Below, piece after piece: positions 1-9,163 of a stretch of DNA of 64,000 nt. The stretch spans positions 1 to 64,000 of the forward strand of contig JAHEFB010000014.1 in NCBI GenBank assembly GCA_024640405.1. The letters are read 5' to 3'. Origin of the DNA: Alphaproteobacteria bacterium (GTDB lineage Bacteria; Pseudomonadota; Alphaproteobacteria; Rhizobiales; Aestuariivirgaceae). Numbering within the stretch: position 1 is the first letter of the stretch; the number at the start of each line of letters is the position of its first letter. The notes under the pieces are model-generated. The model worked only from the letters and a program-made list of their open reading frames with translations. It made no database searches and was not told the DNA's origin. The position numbers and the translations under genes are program-made.

Positions 1-35
1 GGCGCAGGTCTTCGGAATATGGTCGGGTCATCCAT
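1..35 (-). CDS. 5' end of an unidentified gene, cut by the window edge
   Basis: On the minus strand an ATG at 33-35 is preceded by a strong purine-rich ribosome binding site (GAGAGGGAGG) about 6 bases upstream. The frame stays open to the window edge and reads MDDPTIFRRPA. It would follow the TIGR02302 gene after a gap of about 80 bases in the same direction, so it may be the next gene of the lysA transcription unit. Only eleven codons are visible, so no function can be given. Confidence 0.4.
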   Translation of the reverse strand, partial: MDDPTIFRRPA

Positions 36-117
36 GCTGGCCTCCCTCTCCAGCATGTACCTTGAATCAGAACCCAACTGATTTGGGAATCCAGATTCCG
101 TCAAAAAACAACCTGCT

Positions 118-2715
118 CTAGTACAGGCCCTTGAGAAGGCGGTCGATATAATCCAGCTCAAGTTTTGGCCGGTTGGCCTCGTTGGCGCGAGAGCGAAGCG
201 CATCGAGAATTCGCCTGGCGCGTTCCACTTCGGCTTCCTGAGGCACCATGTTGTCGCGCTGGCCATATTCTTCTCCTTGTGAGGGAAGCGGCCGGCCGAG
301 CGGGTCACGCTGCTCGCTGCGGCCTTCGCCATGGCGACCAACATTGCCTTCATTTCCGGTGCCCTGCTGCATCAGCTGCTGGGCCATGTTGCGGGCGCCT
401 TCACGCAGGCCGCGCATTGCTTCACCCTGGCTGCCCAGGGCATCGTCGCGTTTGCCCTGACCCAGTTCGCCCGCTGCTTCGCCCATCTGCTGCTGCGCCC
501 GTCCAAGGCCGTCCGGTGTCTGGATGCCCTGTTGTTGCATTTGCTGCATCAGCCGCTCAAGCATTTGTCCGAGGTCGCCCTGTTGTTGCGACAATTGACC
601 ATTGCCGGGTATCTGGCGTTCGGACTGGCCACGACCACCGGGTTCCTGACCTTCTTCGCCCTGCTGTCCGGGTTGCTGCTGATTGCCCTGCTGCTGGCCG
701 TTTCGGGGCATCTGGAAAGTCTGGTCCATCAGCTGCTGCTGGCGGCGCATCATGTCTGACAGCTGGTCAAGCATTCTGGCCATCGGCGAAGTACGCTGAG
801 GGTTGGCCTGGCGCCGGCCGGGTTGCAGATTTTGCAGGATGTTCTCCAGCTCCGACAGCATTTGCTGTGCTGCATCGCGAGCGCCGGACTTGGCCAGATT
901 TTCAATCATGTCCATCATGCGCTGCAGATCCTGCGAGCGAATCTCCTGCTGCGCGCGGTTTTGCTGCTGCTGGTTCTGCGCTTGCGGATTGTTGCGCTGG
1001 TTTTCCTGCATCTGCTGCTGCATGGCCTGCAGAAATTCGTTCATTGCCTGGCGCAATTGTTTCATCAGTTCAGCGATCTGTTCTTCTGACGCGCCTTCTG
1101 CGAGGGCCTTTTCAAGCTGCCTCTTGATGGCCTGCAGCTTCTTCAGGGAATCATGCAGATTGCCGCTTTCTATCGACAAGGCGATTTCCCAGAGAATATC
1201 GGCAACCTGTTGTGATTCTTCGTGGGTCCGTGCGCGATAAAGATTGGCTGCTGCGTGACGAATGCCAAGATAGACGCCGGATTTCTCCACCGCCCCCTTT
1301 GGCCAGACCAGGATAGCTGACAATGCACGGACCACATCGCGCTGATTGTCGGGCTGGAAGAATATGTTCTTGCGCTGCTCCACCAAAGCCTGAGCCAGCG
1401 GTTTGGTGAACTGGCGTTCCGGCAGCTTGAGTTTGACGACATCGCTGGTGCCGGATTGCCCAGCCTGATCGATGCCTTCGATTACGATCTCCACCGGCAG
1501 GCCTGCCCAGGGATGGGCGGTCAGATCCTGAAAACTGCGGCCTTCCGCCTGCCGCGGATTAACCTTGCGCATCGATATGGCGAACTCCGGTGCCTGCGAC
1601 AGAAACGGGCTGTCCAAATCGATCCTGTCGACATTTATATCGTCGCGAAACAGCGTAACCGCTCCAGCCAACGACGCCACACCGTAATCGTCAGCAACCT
1701 TCCATGGCAGCGAGAATGCGCCGGACGGGGTAATCTGTATTTGCTCGGGAATAGTCACGACAGGAGGCAGGTCGGCGATAACATCCACGGCCCATTTTCC
1801 GAGTTCCCGGCCACTTCCGGAAACTGAAACAATTGCCGACTTCCGGATTTTCGTTCGCAGTTCCTGCGTTGAGGACGCCGTAGCTGCCGCGTTGTCAACA
1901 GCCTCGGACCGGGGTTCTTTAACCTCGAGTGTTTCGATTATGGCAGGTGTACCGGTGGTTGCTGCCGGATCAAGCATGGTCACCTTCAGGTCGTCTCCAC
2001 CACTCAGGCGAACCACCAGTTCCGATCCCTGCGGAACCGATATCGCAGGCGCCTGGTCTGTGTCCGCCGGATTGATGACGCGGCGGGTCAACAAGACCGG
2101 CGGTTTGGCCGTGTAGGACGGCGGATTGAGCCAGGCATCCATTGCCAGGGCATCAGCGGGTGGTGGTGCCGTTACAGCGGCCGCCTCGGTAAACTTTTCA
2201 CGCCAGGTACCGGCGCTTAGAATGCCGGCCGCAATCAGGGCGACGGCAAGGGCATTTCGCAGAGCATTCTGGTCGATGCGTGGCAAGGGTGAACGCGGTG
2301 CGCCGGCTTTCAGATCATGAAGCTGCTTTGCCATACGTTCGCGGTGCGCCTGCCACAAGACCTTTTGTTCGGGACTGGCGGCGGTTTCGTCGGCCAACGT
2401 ATCCTTCCAGCTTGTCGCCGGACGGTGGATTTTGCCTGACTTACGCTCGATGCGCGAGATGGCCGCCTCTTCGGTGGGCCAGGCAAGGCCGGTGAGGTTT
2501 TTCAAGGAGTACAGGAATGCGGCGCCGGCAACGCCAAACGCGGTCATCTTCAACCATACGGGCAGCAGAATCAGCAGACCGGACAACACGCACAACACCA
2601 CAAATCCGGCAATCATCATCGCCGGGAAAAGCCGCTGCAGCAGGCGTTCCCAGAAGATTGACAGCTTTGCAAGCGAAACCTTGCGGGCAAGTATGAATGC
2701 CGGATCCTGTTTCAT
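118..2715 (-). CDS. TIGR02302/DUF4175 family membrane-anchored protein
   Basis: An 865-residue protein of the alphaproteobacterial TIGR02302 (DUF4175) family, whose biochemical function is unknown. Three hydrophobic segments are visible near residues 30-50, 55-70 and 153-168, so the N-terminus is membrane anchored. A long, probably periplasmic region follows. Residues roughly 560-800 are very rich in Gln, Met and Gly (many QQQ runs), like a flexible or coiled-coil tract, and the C-terminus returns to ordinary composition. It lies 140 bases downstream of lysA on the same strand, the position this family usually holds. The ATG at 2713-2715 is the only reasonable start, with a modest ribosome binding site. 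The family assignment is from recognition of architecture and neighbourhood. Confidence 0.85.
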   Translation of the reverse strand: MKQDPAFILARKVSLAKLSIFWERLLQRLFPAMMIAGFVVLCVLSGLLILLPVWLKMTAFGVAGAAFLYSLKNLTGLAWPTEEAAISRIERKSGKIHRPATSWKDTLADETAASPEQKVLWQAHRERMAKQLHDLKAGAPRSPLPRIDQNALRNALAVALIAAGILSAGTWREKFTEAAAVTAPPPADALAMDAWLNPPSYTAKPPVLLTRRVINPADTDQAPAISVPQGSELVVRLSGGDDLKVTMLDPAATTGTPAIIETLEVKEPRSEAVDNAAATASSTQELRTKIRKSAIVSVSGSGRELGKWAVDVIADLPPVVTIPEQIQITPSGAFSLPWKVADDYGVASLAGAVTLFRDDINVDRIDLDSPFLSQAPEFAISMRKVNPRQAEGRSFQDLTAHPWAGLPVEIVIEGIDQAGQSGTSDVVKLKLPERQFTKPLAQALVEQRKNIFFQPDNQRDVVRALSAILVWPKGAVEKSGVYLGIRHAAANLYRARTHEESQQVADILWEIALSIESGNLHDSLKKLQAIKRQLEKALAEGASEEQIAELMKQLRQAMNEFLQAMQQQMQENQRNNPQAQNQQQQNRAQQEIRSQDLQRMMDMIENLAKSGARDAAQQMLSELENILQNLQPGRRQANPQRTSPMARMLDQLSDMMRRQQQLMDQTFQMPRNGQQQGNQQQPGQQGEEGQEPGGRGQSERQIPGNGQLSQQQGDLGQMLERLMQQMQQQGIQTPDGLGRAQQQMGEAAGELGQGKRDDALGSQGEAMRGLREGARNMAQQLMQQGTGNEGNVGRHGEGRSEQRDPLGRPLPSQGEEYGQRDNMVPQEAEVERARRILDALRSRANEANRPKLELDYIDRLLKGLY

Positions 2716-2855
2716 GGCCTGATCATTCTAGCACAACAAGGCAAAAGCAAGGGTTGATATTGACCGGTTTCTGCATCCGTAAACGCAAAAGTGATCGGAA
2801 CGGTTTCATCGTCAGATGGATATGATCAACTTGATCCGGTTTTTCAGTTCAGAGC

Positions 2856-4124
2856 CTACTCCTGCCATCCGGCGAGCCGGTCCAATCCGATCAATGCCTC
2901 ATAGGTCTGCCGCGCCCGAACAATGGCAAACCGCTTGCCGTTGACCAGCACTTCCGGCACCAGCAGGCGCGAATTGTATGTTCCGGCCTGCACTGCGCCA
3001 TAGGCGCCAGCGGTCATGACGGCAATCAGGTCGCCTGGCTTGACGTCCGGCATTTCACGGTTCTGGGCGAGATAATCGCCGGATTCGCAAACCGGACCAA
3101 CTACATCGGCAACGGATGTTGGGTGTCCTTCGGCCGGCTCGGATACCGTCACAATATCATGCCAGGCGTCATACAGCGTCGGCCTGATCAAATCATTCAT
3201 CGCCGCATCAACGATAATGAATCTCTTGTCCTGTTCCTGTTTGACGTGAATGACACGGGTCACAAGGATGCCGGCGTTGCCGGCGATCATCCGGCCGGGC
3301 TCCATGACAAACTTGCAGTCAAGGTGCCCGAGTGTTTCGCGCACAACAGCGGCATACTCATCCGGATGCGGTGGTACGTCATTTGTGCCGCGATAGGGAA
3401 CGCCAAGTCCTCCGCCGAAATCGACATGGGTGATGGTGTGGCCGTCTTCGCGTAACTGCGTTACCAGATCAGCCAGCAGCGCATATGCTTCCTGATAAGG
3501 TTCGAGGGTGGTGATCTGCGAACCGATGTGGACGTCAACACCACTGACGCGCAGGCCCGGCAGAGAGGCGGCGCGCGCGTAGACCTCGCGTGCCCGGCTC
3601 ATTGAAATACCGAACTTGTTTTCCGATTTGCCGGTGGTGATTTTGGCATGCGTCCTGGCGTCAACGTCAGGATTTACTCGTATGGATATGGTCGCAGTTT
3701 CACCCAGGCGCCGAGCCACGTCCGACAACAGCTTCAGTTCCGGTTCGCTTTCAACATTGAAACAGGCGATTCCCTCGCGCAACGCATAAGCCATTTCTGC
3801 TGCCGTCTTGCCAACGCCTGAAAATACGATCTTGCGGGCAGGGACACCGGCTGCACGTGCCCGGCGCAACTCACCTTCTGACACCACGTCCATGCCGGCA
3901 CCAAGCTCGGCGAGCGTTTTTATGACGGCCTGGTTGGAGTTCGCCTTCATTGCATAGCAGATTGTCAGGTCGAGACCCTGGAATGCGTCCTTCAGAACCT
4001 GGTAGTGGCGGGTGAGCGTTGCGGTTGAATAGCAGTAAAAAGGCGTTTCCACGTCCTCGGCCAGGTCGACAAGATCGATGTCTTCTGCGTGAAGTGTGCC
4101 GTTTCGATAAGTAAAATGGTGCAT
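2856..4124 (-). CDS. lysA: Diaminopimelate decarboxylase
   Basis: Makes L-lysine from meso-diaminopimelate by PLP-dependent decarboxylation in the cytoplasm, the last step of lysine synthesis. The 422 residues match the usual family length. The PLP lysine is Lys60 in YAMKAN. Further fold-type III hallmarks are HIGSQI, the glycine-rich GGGLGVPY stretch, EPGRMI and the C-terminal CESGDYLA motif carrying the catalytic cysteine from the partner subunit. It sits between lptM (upstream) and the TIGR02302 gene (downstream), all on the minus strand, so one transcript is likely. dapF and asd of the same pathway are elsewhere in this window. Confidence 0.97.
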   Translation of the reverse strand: MHHFTYRNGTLHAEDIDLVDLAEDVETPFYCYSTATLTRHYQVLKDAFQGLDLTICYAMKANSNQAVIKTLAELGAGMDVVSEGELRRARAAGVPARKIVFSGVGKTAAEMAYALREGIACFNVESEPELKLLSDVARRLGETATISIRVNPDVDARTHAKITTGKSENKFGISMSRAREVYARAASLPGLRVSGVDVHIGSQITTLEPYQEAYALLADLVTQLREDGHTITHVDFGGGLGVPYRGTNDVPPHPDEYAAVVRETLGHLDCKFVMEPGRMIAGNAGILVTRVIHVKQEQDKRFIIVDAAMNDLIRPTLYDAWHDIVTVSEPAEGHPTSVADVVGPVCESGDYLAQNREMPDVKPGDLIAVMTAGAYGAVQAGTYNSRLLVPEVLVNGKRFAIVRARQTYEALIGLDRLAGWQE

Positions 4125-4248
4125 GGAATAACCGGTCAGGCCGCTGGATCAAAAATGGGGCAGAGCTGGATGATGCGCATTTCCTGGTTCATGGCCCGGT
4201 CGCCTGAATGCTGCCAAAGGCGCAGGAACAGGGATGAGACGCGAGTAT

Positions 4249-4398
4249 TCAGTACGGTTTTATGAGAGGATCAATAGCGGCAGGCTCGTCCGGATCCGGA
4301 GCAACAGACCCGGGCGGCGGTTCCAAAGGCCCACGCACGCCGCATGCCGACAACAGCAGTGCCAGCAGTGCCAGAACAACATACTTGCGCAGTTCCAT
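4249..4398 (-). CDS. lptM: LptM-like small outer-membrane lipoprotein
   Basis: A 49-codon gene with a lipoprotein signal: charged start MELRKY, a leucine/alanine core and the lipobox LLSAC, giving a lipidated Cys19. The mature part starts CGVRGPLEPPP and is proline rich, the pattern of LptM (formerly YifL), which assists disulfide maturation of the LPS translocon LptD at the outer membrane. The position directly upstream of lysA on the same strand is the usual one in Alphaproteobacteria. The start ATG (4396-4398) has GGAACC about 9 bases upstream. Here argH is separated from it by two other genes. Confidence 0.85.
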   Translation of the reverse strand: MELRKYVVLALLALLLSACGVRGPLEPPPGSVAPDPDEPAAIDPLIKPY

Positions 4399-4483
4399 GA
4401 GACAGGTTCCAGACAATTATTCTTTCAATAGAGTTGTTGTACCCTAAACCGGGTGCACTGGCAAAGTGGCAAGTTCATGAAAT

Positions 4484-4523
4484 ATACCAAAGGAAATGAC
4501 TATTGACACACTTCCTTTGGTAT
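4484..4523. repeat. 40-bp arms-only copy of the palindromic element
   Basis: A perfect 12-bp inverted repeat (ATACCAAAGGAA / TTCCTTTGGTAT) encloses a 16-base loop. Both arms, including the inner TATTGAC, closely match the terminal arms of the 266-bp element at 36975-37240, but the core is absent. Its last base is the first base of the stop codon of the minus-strand gene at 4523-5149. It may act as a hairpin terminator for that gene, though the following T-run is poor. Confidence 0.7.
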
Positions 4524-5149
4524 TATTCAACCGGTGCCGCAGCGACAGTTTGAACCTCTATCCAGTATCTCGGATTGCGGGGTTCCGGCTGGTTCGGGAA
4601 AGTGACAATCTGCTCGCCCTGATAAGTTTCAGCGGGTTTTACCCGAATTGGGTCAAACCCGACCGACCTTCTGCCGATCACAGTGCAGTTGGCATCGAGT
4701 TTGCCCGGATCCACGTCAGGCTGGGCAACCTGATAAAACACCGGACAGGAATACAGGGTGACCCTCAGGGTCAGGCTGCCTACAGTGAACTGTGTCGAGC
4801 GATTGGTGAATGCTGTCTGCAATTGCCATTTGAACAGATCGGGTTCGATTCGCTCGCGTCCGGCACTGTCAAACACCGTATGGTCAGGGTTGGCAAAACT
4901 GGTACGGTCGATAGCGATGTCGCTGGGCCTCAACGTGCCGTGCGTCAGTGTTTCGAGCTTGCGAACCTGGGAGAAGGTGTCGGCAGTTGTGGCAGCATCT
5001 TCAATTTCGCGCTGGGAAAGAGTGAAAAGCAACATGAACACACCAAACAGGACAGTCGCTGTTGCCAGCAGACTGCGCCGCCAGACCCTGTTGGTGATGA
5101 ACAACCAGATCACGGCGATCAGTAGCAGATATACTATCAGCCAGCGCAT
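4523..5149 (-). CDS. Conserved-looking membrane protein of unknown function
   Basis: A 208-residue protein that I do not recognise. Two hydrophobic segments sit at the N-terminus (about residues 2-20 and 28-45), followed by a soluble, probably periplasmic domain of about 160 residues. That domain has two cysteines (in YSCPVF and DANCTV) that could form a disulfide. Codon use and GC content look like the neighbours. The gene lies upstream of lptM on the same strand but is separated from it by a palindrome, so it may be its own unit. Its stop codon TAA (4523-4525) begins at the last base of that repeat. Confidence 0.7.
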   Translation of the reverse strand: MRWLIVYLLLIAVIWLFITNRVWRRSLLATATVLFGVFMLLFTLSQREIEDAATTADTFSQVRKLETLTHGTLRPSDIAIDRTSFANPDHTVFDSAGRERIEPDLFKWQLQTAFTNRSTQFTVGSLTLRVTLYSCPVFYQVAQPDVDPGKLDANCTVIGRRSVGFDPIRVKPAETYQGEQIVTFPNQPEPRNPRYWIEVQTVAAAPVE

Positions 5150-5329
5150 GCATTACCTCTTTTCGGGTGGGTGAAACATTGCCTTGTCCCAATCACTTAG
5201 TCATTCTCAGTTCGCTTTGCAATTTGTGCCGGGTACAGTCAACCATCGTCTATATCCAATATGCATGAAATCCCATCCTTGATGAAAATTTAGTGATAGA
5301 CAGTATGATTGAAGTTCCGGATTATTACG

Positions 5330-6247
5330 ATGATTTCACGCCGTCAGTTCTTAAAATTCGCAGCTGGCGGTTTCCTGGCGTCGGCAGCACTGAGTGGCTA
5401 CGCGCTGGCCATTGAACCATTATTTCGGCTGCGGGTAATGACATACCGGTTTACCCCGCCCAACTGGACACCGGGACTTAGACTTCGTATCGCACTGGTT
5501 GCAGACATTCACGCCTGCAAACCCTGGATGACGATCGGACGCATAGAAGAGATTGTTGCAACAACCAACGAACTGAAACCTGATCTTACATTGCTGCTGG
5601 GAGACTATACCTCGGGCATGCGTCTGGTGACGGGTCAGGTGCACTCTGCCGACTGGGGGGCATTGCTGGGACACCTCAAGGCATCACTGGGGGTTTTCTC
5701 GATTCTCGGTAACCATGACTGGTGGGAAGACAAACGTGCCCAGGTCGCCGGTCGTGGTCCTACCTTTGGACAATTGGCGCTCGAGAAGGTTGGAGTCCCG
5801 GTTCTGCAAAACGATGCGGTCAGGCTCATCAAACAAGACAAGGCATTTTGGATTGCGGGTCTCGGTGACCAGCTTGCCCTACTGCCATACGCGGAGTATG
5901 GCCGCCGCCGCTGGCAGGGCATGGATGATCTGGAAGGAACACTGGCGAAGGTCACAGACGATGCGCCACTGTTGTTGATGGCCCATGAACCGGATATTTT
6001 CCCGAAGATTCCCGAGCGTGTCTCAGTGACACTGTCAGGCCATACCCATGGCGGGCAGGTCCGGCTTTTCGGGTATTCGCCGGTAGTGCCTTCGCGGTTC
6101 AGGAACCGCTATGCATACGGGCACGTGATTGAGGACAACCGGCATCTGATAGTTTCAGGGGGGCTCGGGTGCTCAATTGTGCCGGTACGGCTCGGTTCTC
6201 CACCGGAAATCGTCATTCTGGAGTTGGGAGGCGGTGGCGCACCTTGA
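5330..6247 (+). CDS. Tat-exported metallophosphoesterase (YkuE-like)
   Basis: A calcineurin-like phosphoesterase predicted to be exported folded. With the ATG at 5330 the protein starts MISRRQFLKFAAGG, a clear twin-arginine signal followed by a hydrophobic segment. A TTG at 5309 would only add seven residues in front. Metal-binding motifs occur in order: VADIHA, LLGDYTSG, LGNHDWW, MAHEPD and SGHTHGG. This set is typical of YkuE-type enzymes, some of which act on UDP-sugar lipid intermediates, but the substrate here is unknown. It is convergent with argH, 33 bases away. Confidence 0.9.
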   Translation: MISRRQFLKFAAGGFLASAALSGYALAIEPLFRLRVMTYRFTPPNWTPGLRLRIALVADIHACKPWMTIGRIEEIVATTNELKPDLTLLLGDYTSGMRLVTGQVHSADWGALLGHLKASLGVFSILGNHDWWEDKRAQVAGRGPTFGQLALEKVGVPVLQNDAVRLIKQDKAFWIAGLGDQLALLPYAEYGRRRWQGMDDLEGTLAKVTDDAPLLLMAHEPDIFPKIPERVSVTLSGHTHGGQVRLFGYSPVVPSRFRNRYAYGHVIEDNRHLIVSGGLGCSIVPVRLGSPPEIVILELGGGGAP

Positions 6248-6280
6248 GCCGGCCAAGAGCGTATGAATTCAGTAATTTGA

Positions 6281-7660
6281 TCACCCGAGGATTTTCAGCC
6301 AGCGCCTTGCCTCGCGCTTCACGTTTACAGGTGCGGTGCCGCCGTAACTCCTGCGCGATCCAGCTGATGCCTGCGGTGTCAGAACCTTGAATACATCACC
6401 GGTAATACGCTGTTCCACACTCTGCATGTCCTCAAGGCCCAGTTCATCAAGCGCCACGCCGCGTTTTTCAGCCATCGCGACCAGCGTGCCGGTGACGTGA
6501 TGGGCATCACGAAACGGCATTGCAAGAACCCGCACCAGCCAGTCCGCCAGATCGGTGGCGGTTGAATAGCCCGCGCCTGCGGCTGCCGCCAGTTTTTCTG
6601 TAACAGGCTCCATATCGGCGGCCATGCCGGTCATGGCGGCAATCGCCAGTGAAAGTGCGTCAATGGCGTCAAATGCCGGCTCCTTGTCTTCCTGCATGTC
6701 TTTGGAATAGGCCAGCGGTAAACCCTTCATGACCAGCATCAGGCTTGTAAACGCCCCCAGTATACGCCCCGGCTTGGCTCTGATGAGTTCGGCTGCATCA
6801 GGGTTTTTCTTTTGCGGCATGATGGAAGAGCCGGTGGTGAACCTGTCGGACAACCGGATGAACCCGAATTGCGGCGTAGACCAGATGACAAGTTCTTCCG
6901 CAAAGCGCGACATGTGCATGGCGCAAATGGATGCGGCTGCCAGTGTTTCCAGAACGAAATCGCGGTCTGCCACGCTGTCCAGCGAATTTCGCGTCGGCCG
7001 GTCAAAGCCCAGGGCTCTTGCGGTCATGGCGCGATCAATCGGAAACGATGTGCCTGCCAGCGCAGCCGTACCGAGCGGGCTTTCATTCATCCTCTTGCGG
7101 GCGTCGGCAAAACGCGAGCGATCACGGGCGATCATTTCCACATAGGCCAGCAGGTGATGCCCGAAAGTCACCGGTTGCGCAGCTTGCAGATGAGTAAAAC
7201 CCGGCATTACCGCATCTGCGTGGGCCAGGGCCTGTTTTGCCAGCACACGCTGCAACCCCCGCAACTGCTCATCAAGCATGTCCAGGCAATCGCGCACATA
7301 AAGCTTGAAGTCGGTGGCAATCTGGTCATTGCGTGACCTGGCGGTGTGCAACCTGCCGGCGGCATCGCCGATCCGGTCCTTCAGGGCCGCCTCAACGTTC
7401 ATGTGGATGTCTTCAAGCGCTTCAGAAAAAGAAAACTCGCCAGCCTCGATATCCTTCCCAATGCCCTTCAGGCCGCGTACGATGTCACGGACATCTGATT
7501 TGGCAATGATGCCGCATTCGCCCAACATGGTGGCGTGGGCTATCGAACCCGCGATATCCTGAGAGAACAGGCGTTGATCAAAACTGATTGATGCATTGAT
7601 CTTTTGCATAATTTCATCGGGGCCGGTGTTGAACCTGCCTCCCCACATCTTATTTGTCAT
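6281..7660 (-). CDS. argH: Argininosuccinate lyase
   Basis: Cleaves argininosuccinate to arginine and fumarate, the last step of arginine synthesis. The 459 residues are the normal length of this aspartase/fumarase-superfamily enzyme. The signature [12 protein letters not shown] with the catalytic serine loop is intact, as are TARSRNDQ and the TGFTHLQ-like PGFTHLQ region. It is divergent from tlpA, with 51 bases between the two start codons, so their promoters overlap. This argH/tlpA divergent pair is a recurring alphaproteobacterial arrangement. Confidence 0.97.
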   Translation of the reverse strand: MTNKMWGGRFNTGPDEIMQKINASISFDQRLFSQDIAGSIAHATMLGECGIIAKSDVRDIVRGLKGIGKDIEAGEFSFSEALEDIHMNVEAALKDRIGDAAGRLHTARSRNDQIATDFKLYVRDCLDMLDEQLRGLQRVLAKQALAHADAVMPGFTHLQAAQPVTFGHHLLAYVEMIARDRSRFADARKRMNESPLGTAALAGTSFPIDRAMTARALGFDRPTRNSLDSVADRDFVLETLAAASICAMHMSRFAEELVIWSTPQFGFIRLSDRFTTGSSIMPQKKNPDAAELIRAKPGRILGAFTSLMLVMKGLPLAYSKDMQEDKEPAFDAIDALSLAIAAMTGMAADMEPVTEKLAAAAGAGYSTATDLADWLVRVLAMPFRDAHHVTGTLVAMAEKRGVALDELGLEDMQSVEQRITGDVFKVLTPQASAGSRRSYGGTAPVNVKREARRWLKILG

Positions 7661-7711
7661 TTATGACCTGCCACCTGTTTGTATTTTCAAAATCCTGGGC
7701 CCGAATAGACC

Positions 7712-8392
7712 ATGACCAGCAATAATCCCACTCCGCAATCATCCATGTCGCGCAAGAAGATGCTGGGCGTTGTCGCAATCGGTCTCGCGGTTGCCCTTAC
7801 CGGGGTTTACGCGATGTTGGGCAGCAATGGCAATGAAGAGGTTGGTGGAAAGACCGCTGGCGCGGATGTTGCTTTGCCAACCGGAAGCAGGACTGCGGCA
7901 CTGAACAAGTCTTTGTCGACCGGCGCACTGGCGGCGTTCGTATTCAAGAAGGACCGACCAGCAGTGGTAACCGGTGACTTCAAGGACGGCCAGGGCAGGA
8001 CAGTTGACATGGGTAACTGGAAGGGCCGCGTCGCGCTGGTCAATCTGTGGGCGACGTGGTGTGGACCGTGTCGCCGAGAAATGCCTCACCTGGCCAAACT
8101 TCAGGAGCTTTACGGTGGCGACCAGTTTGAAGTTGTGGCGCTGAGCGTAGATCTGAAAGGTGCTGAGGCGTCAGCTGCATTTCTGAAGGAGATCAAGGCC
8201 GACAATCTTGCGCTTTATGTAGATAAAACAACAAAAGCCATGAGAAAGCTGGGGGCCATCGGATTGCCGTTGACCGTTCTGGTGGATCGCAATGGCCGGG
8301 AGATCGGGCGGCTGCTTGGGCCGGCTGACTGGGCTGCGGACGAAGCAAAGCGCCTCATAGAAGCTGCCATTGCCGAGAAACCGCAATCGTGA
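7712..8392 (+). CDS. tlpA: TlpA-family thiol:disulfide oxidoreductase
   Basis: A membrane-anchored periplasmic thioredoxin of 226 residues. An N-terminal transmembrane anchor covers about residues 17-37. The thioredoxin domain carries WCGPC at 116-120, followed by RREMPHL and a GLPLTVLVD cis-proline loop. TlpA of rhizobia reduces copper chaperone and CcoG/CoxB-type cysteines during cytochrome oxidase assembly, which is the likely role here. It is divergent from argH. A second member of the fold, CcmG, is at 48804-49400. Confidence 0.88.
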   Translation: MTSNNPTPQSSMSRKKMLGVVAIGLAVALTGVYAMLGSNGNEEVGGKTAGADVALPTGSRTAALNKSLSTGALAAFVFKKDRPAVVTGDFKDGQGRTVDMGNWKGRVALVNLWATWCGPCRREMPHLAKLQELYGGDQFEVVALSVDLKGAEASAAFLKEIKADNLALYVDKTTKAMRKLGAIGLPLTVLVDRNGREIGRLLGPADWAADEAKRLIEAAIAEKPQS

Positions 8393-8463
8393 TCAGAAAC
8401 ACCTGGATGTGAGCGTTAAACGTTTGATGACTTGGAGTGAAACCAGGTTGCCCCGGTGTTGCT

Positions 8464-9099
8464 TCAACGGGGTTGTTGGGCAAGCCATGAGCGCGCCAAA
8501 TCCAGGTTTGGCAATCGCCGCCAGCCAACAGGGGTTTCAACGGCGACTGTGCCATCTTCCAGCGTCATTGCCAGATGTCCGTCAACATTGAACTCGTCGA
8601 TGGCGAGTGGCCAGCCGCGAGGATCTGACGTGTCAGGGACGATCGGAGGCGGGGGCGGTTGCGAAGGTGCATAGGGCGCAGGTTCAAATGGCTGCTGAGC
8701 GGATGCTTCGTCGGCATCGGGTGCGTTGTCTTCATCTGCCGGTGAAGCTGTCTCGTCATCCGGCAGAGAGGTTTTTTCCGGACGCGGCAGACCGGTGTCG
8801 TCGGCGGCGGTATCCTGGGTGGTGTCTGCCGCGGCAACACTGCCTGGCAGTCTTGCGGTGTTGTTGGCTGTCGCAATCATGGCTCTGGCGAGGGTTGCAT
8901 TGATGACACAAAGCAGGCCAAGTGAAAAAGTGACCGCACCACTGGCCATCAATGGTCCATTAGCAACAATGTCGAAATTACTATGTATTAACAGATAGAT
9001 AGCGTAACCCAAAAGAGCCGCACCTGCCATTGCGACCAACCAACCCAACGTCCCCACTAGGCCGGCGATACCGCGACCGGATGTTGTTTCTTCAGACAT
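8464..9099 (-). CDS. Two-pass membrane protein with acidic linker, function unknown
   Basis: A 211-residue protein with two transmembrane helices (about 14-35 and 48-70). A long acidic, proline-rich linker spans about 90-160, and a compact C-terminal segment of about 45 residues (GWPLAIDEF...LARSWLA) looks like the conserved part. The linker has many Asp/Glu and ends in a run of prolines. The start ATG at 9097-9099 has a GGGG ribosome binding site. It lies between tlpA (convergent) and hbd (same strand, upstream by 64 bases). I cannot name a function. The architecture suggests a membrane-tethered cytoplasmic domain. Confidence 0.75.
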   Translation of the reverse strand: MSEETTSGRGIAGLVGTLGWLVAMAGAALLGYAIYLLIHSNFDIVANGPLMASGAVTFSLGLLCVINATLARAMIATANNTARLPGSVAAADTTQDTAADDTGLPRPEKTSLPDDETASPADEDNAPDADEASAQQPFEPAPYAPSQPPPPPIVPDTSDPRGWPLAIDEFNVDGHLAMTLEDGTVAVETPVGWRRLPNLDLARSWLAQQPR

Positions 9100-9163
9100 T
9101 TATGTACCCCGCACCAGAACCCTTGGGATTAGTTGATCACAATTTTGCCCTGTGAGCAATTCG

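Noticed and set aside
165..1127. Plus-strand frames opposite the TIGR02302 gene.
   Set aside because: They are shadows caused by biased composition of the Gln-rich region. The minus-strand protein has family-level features.
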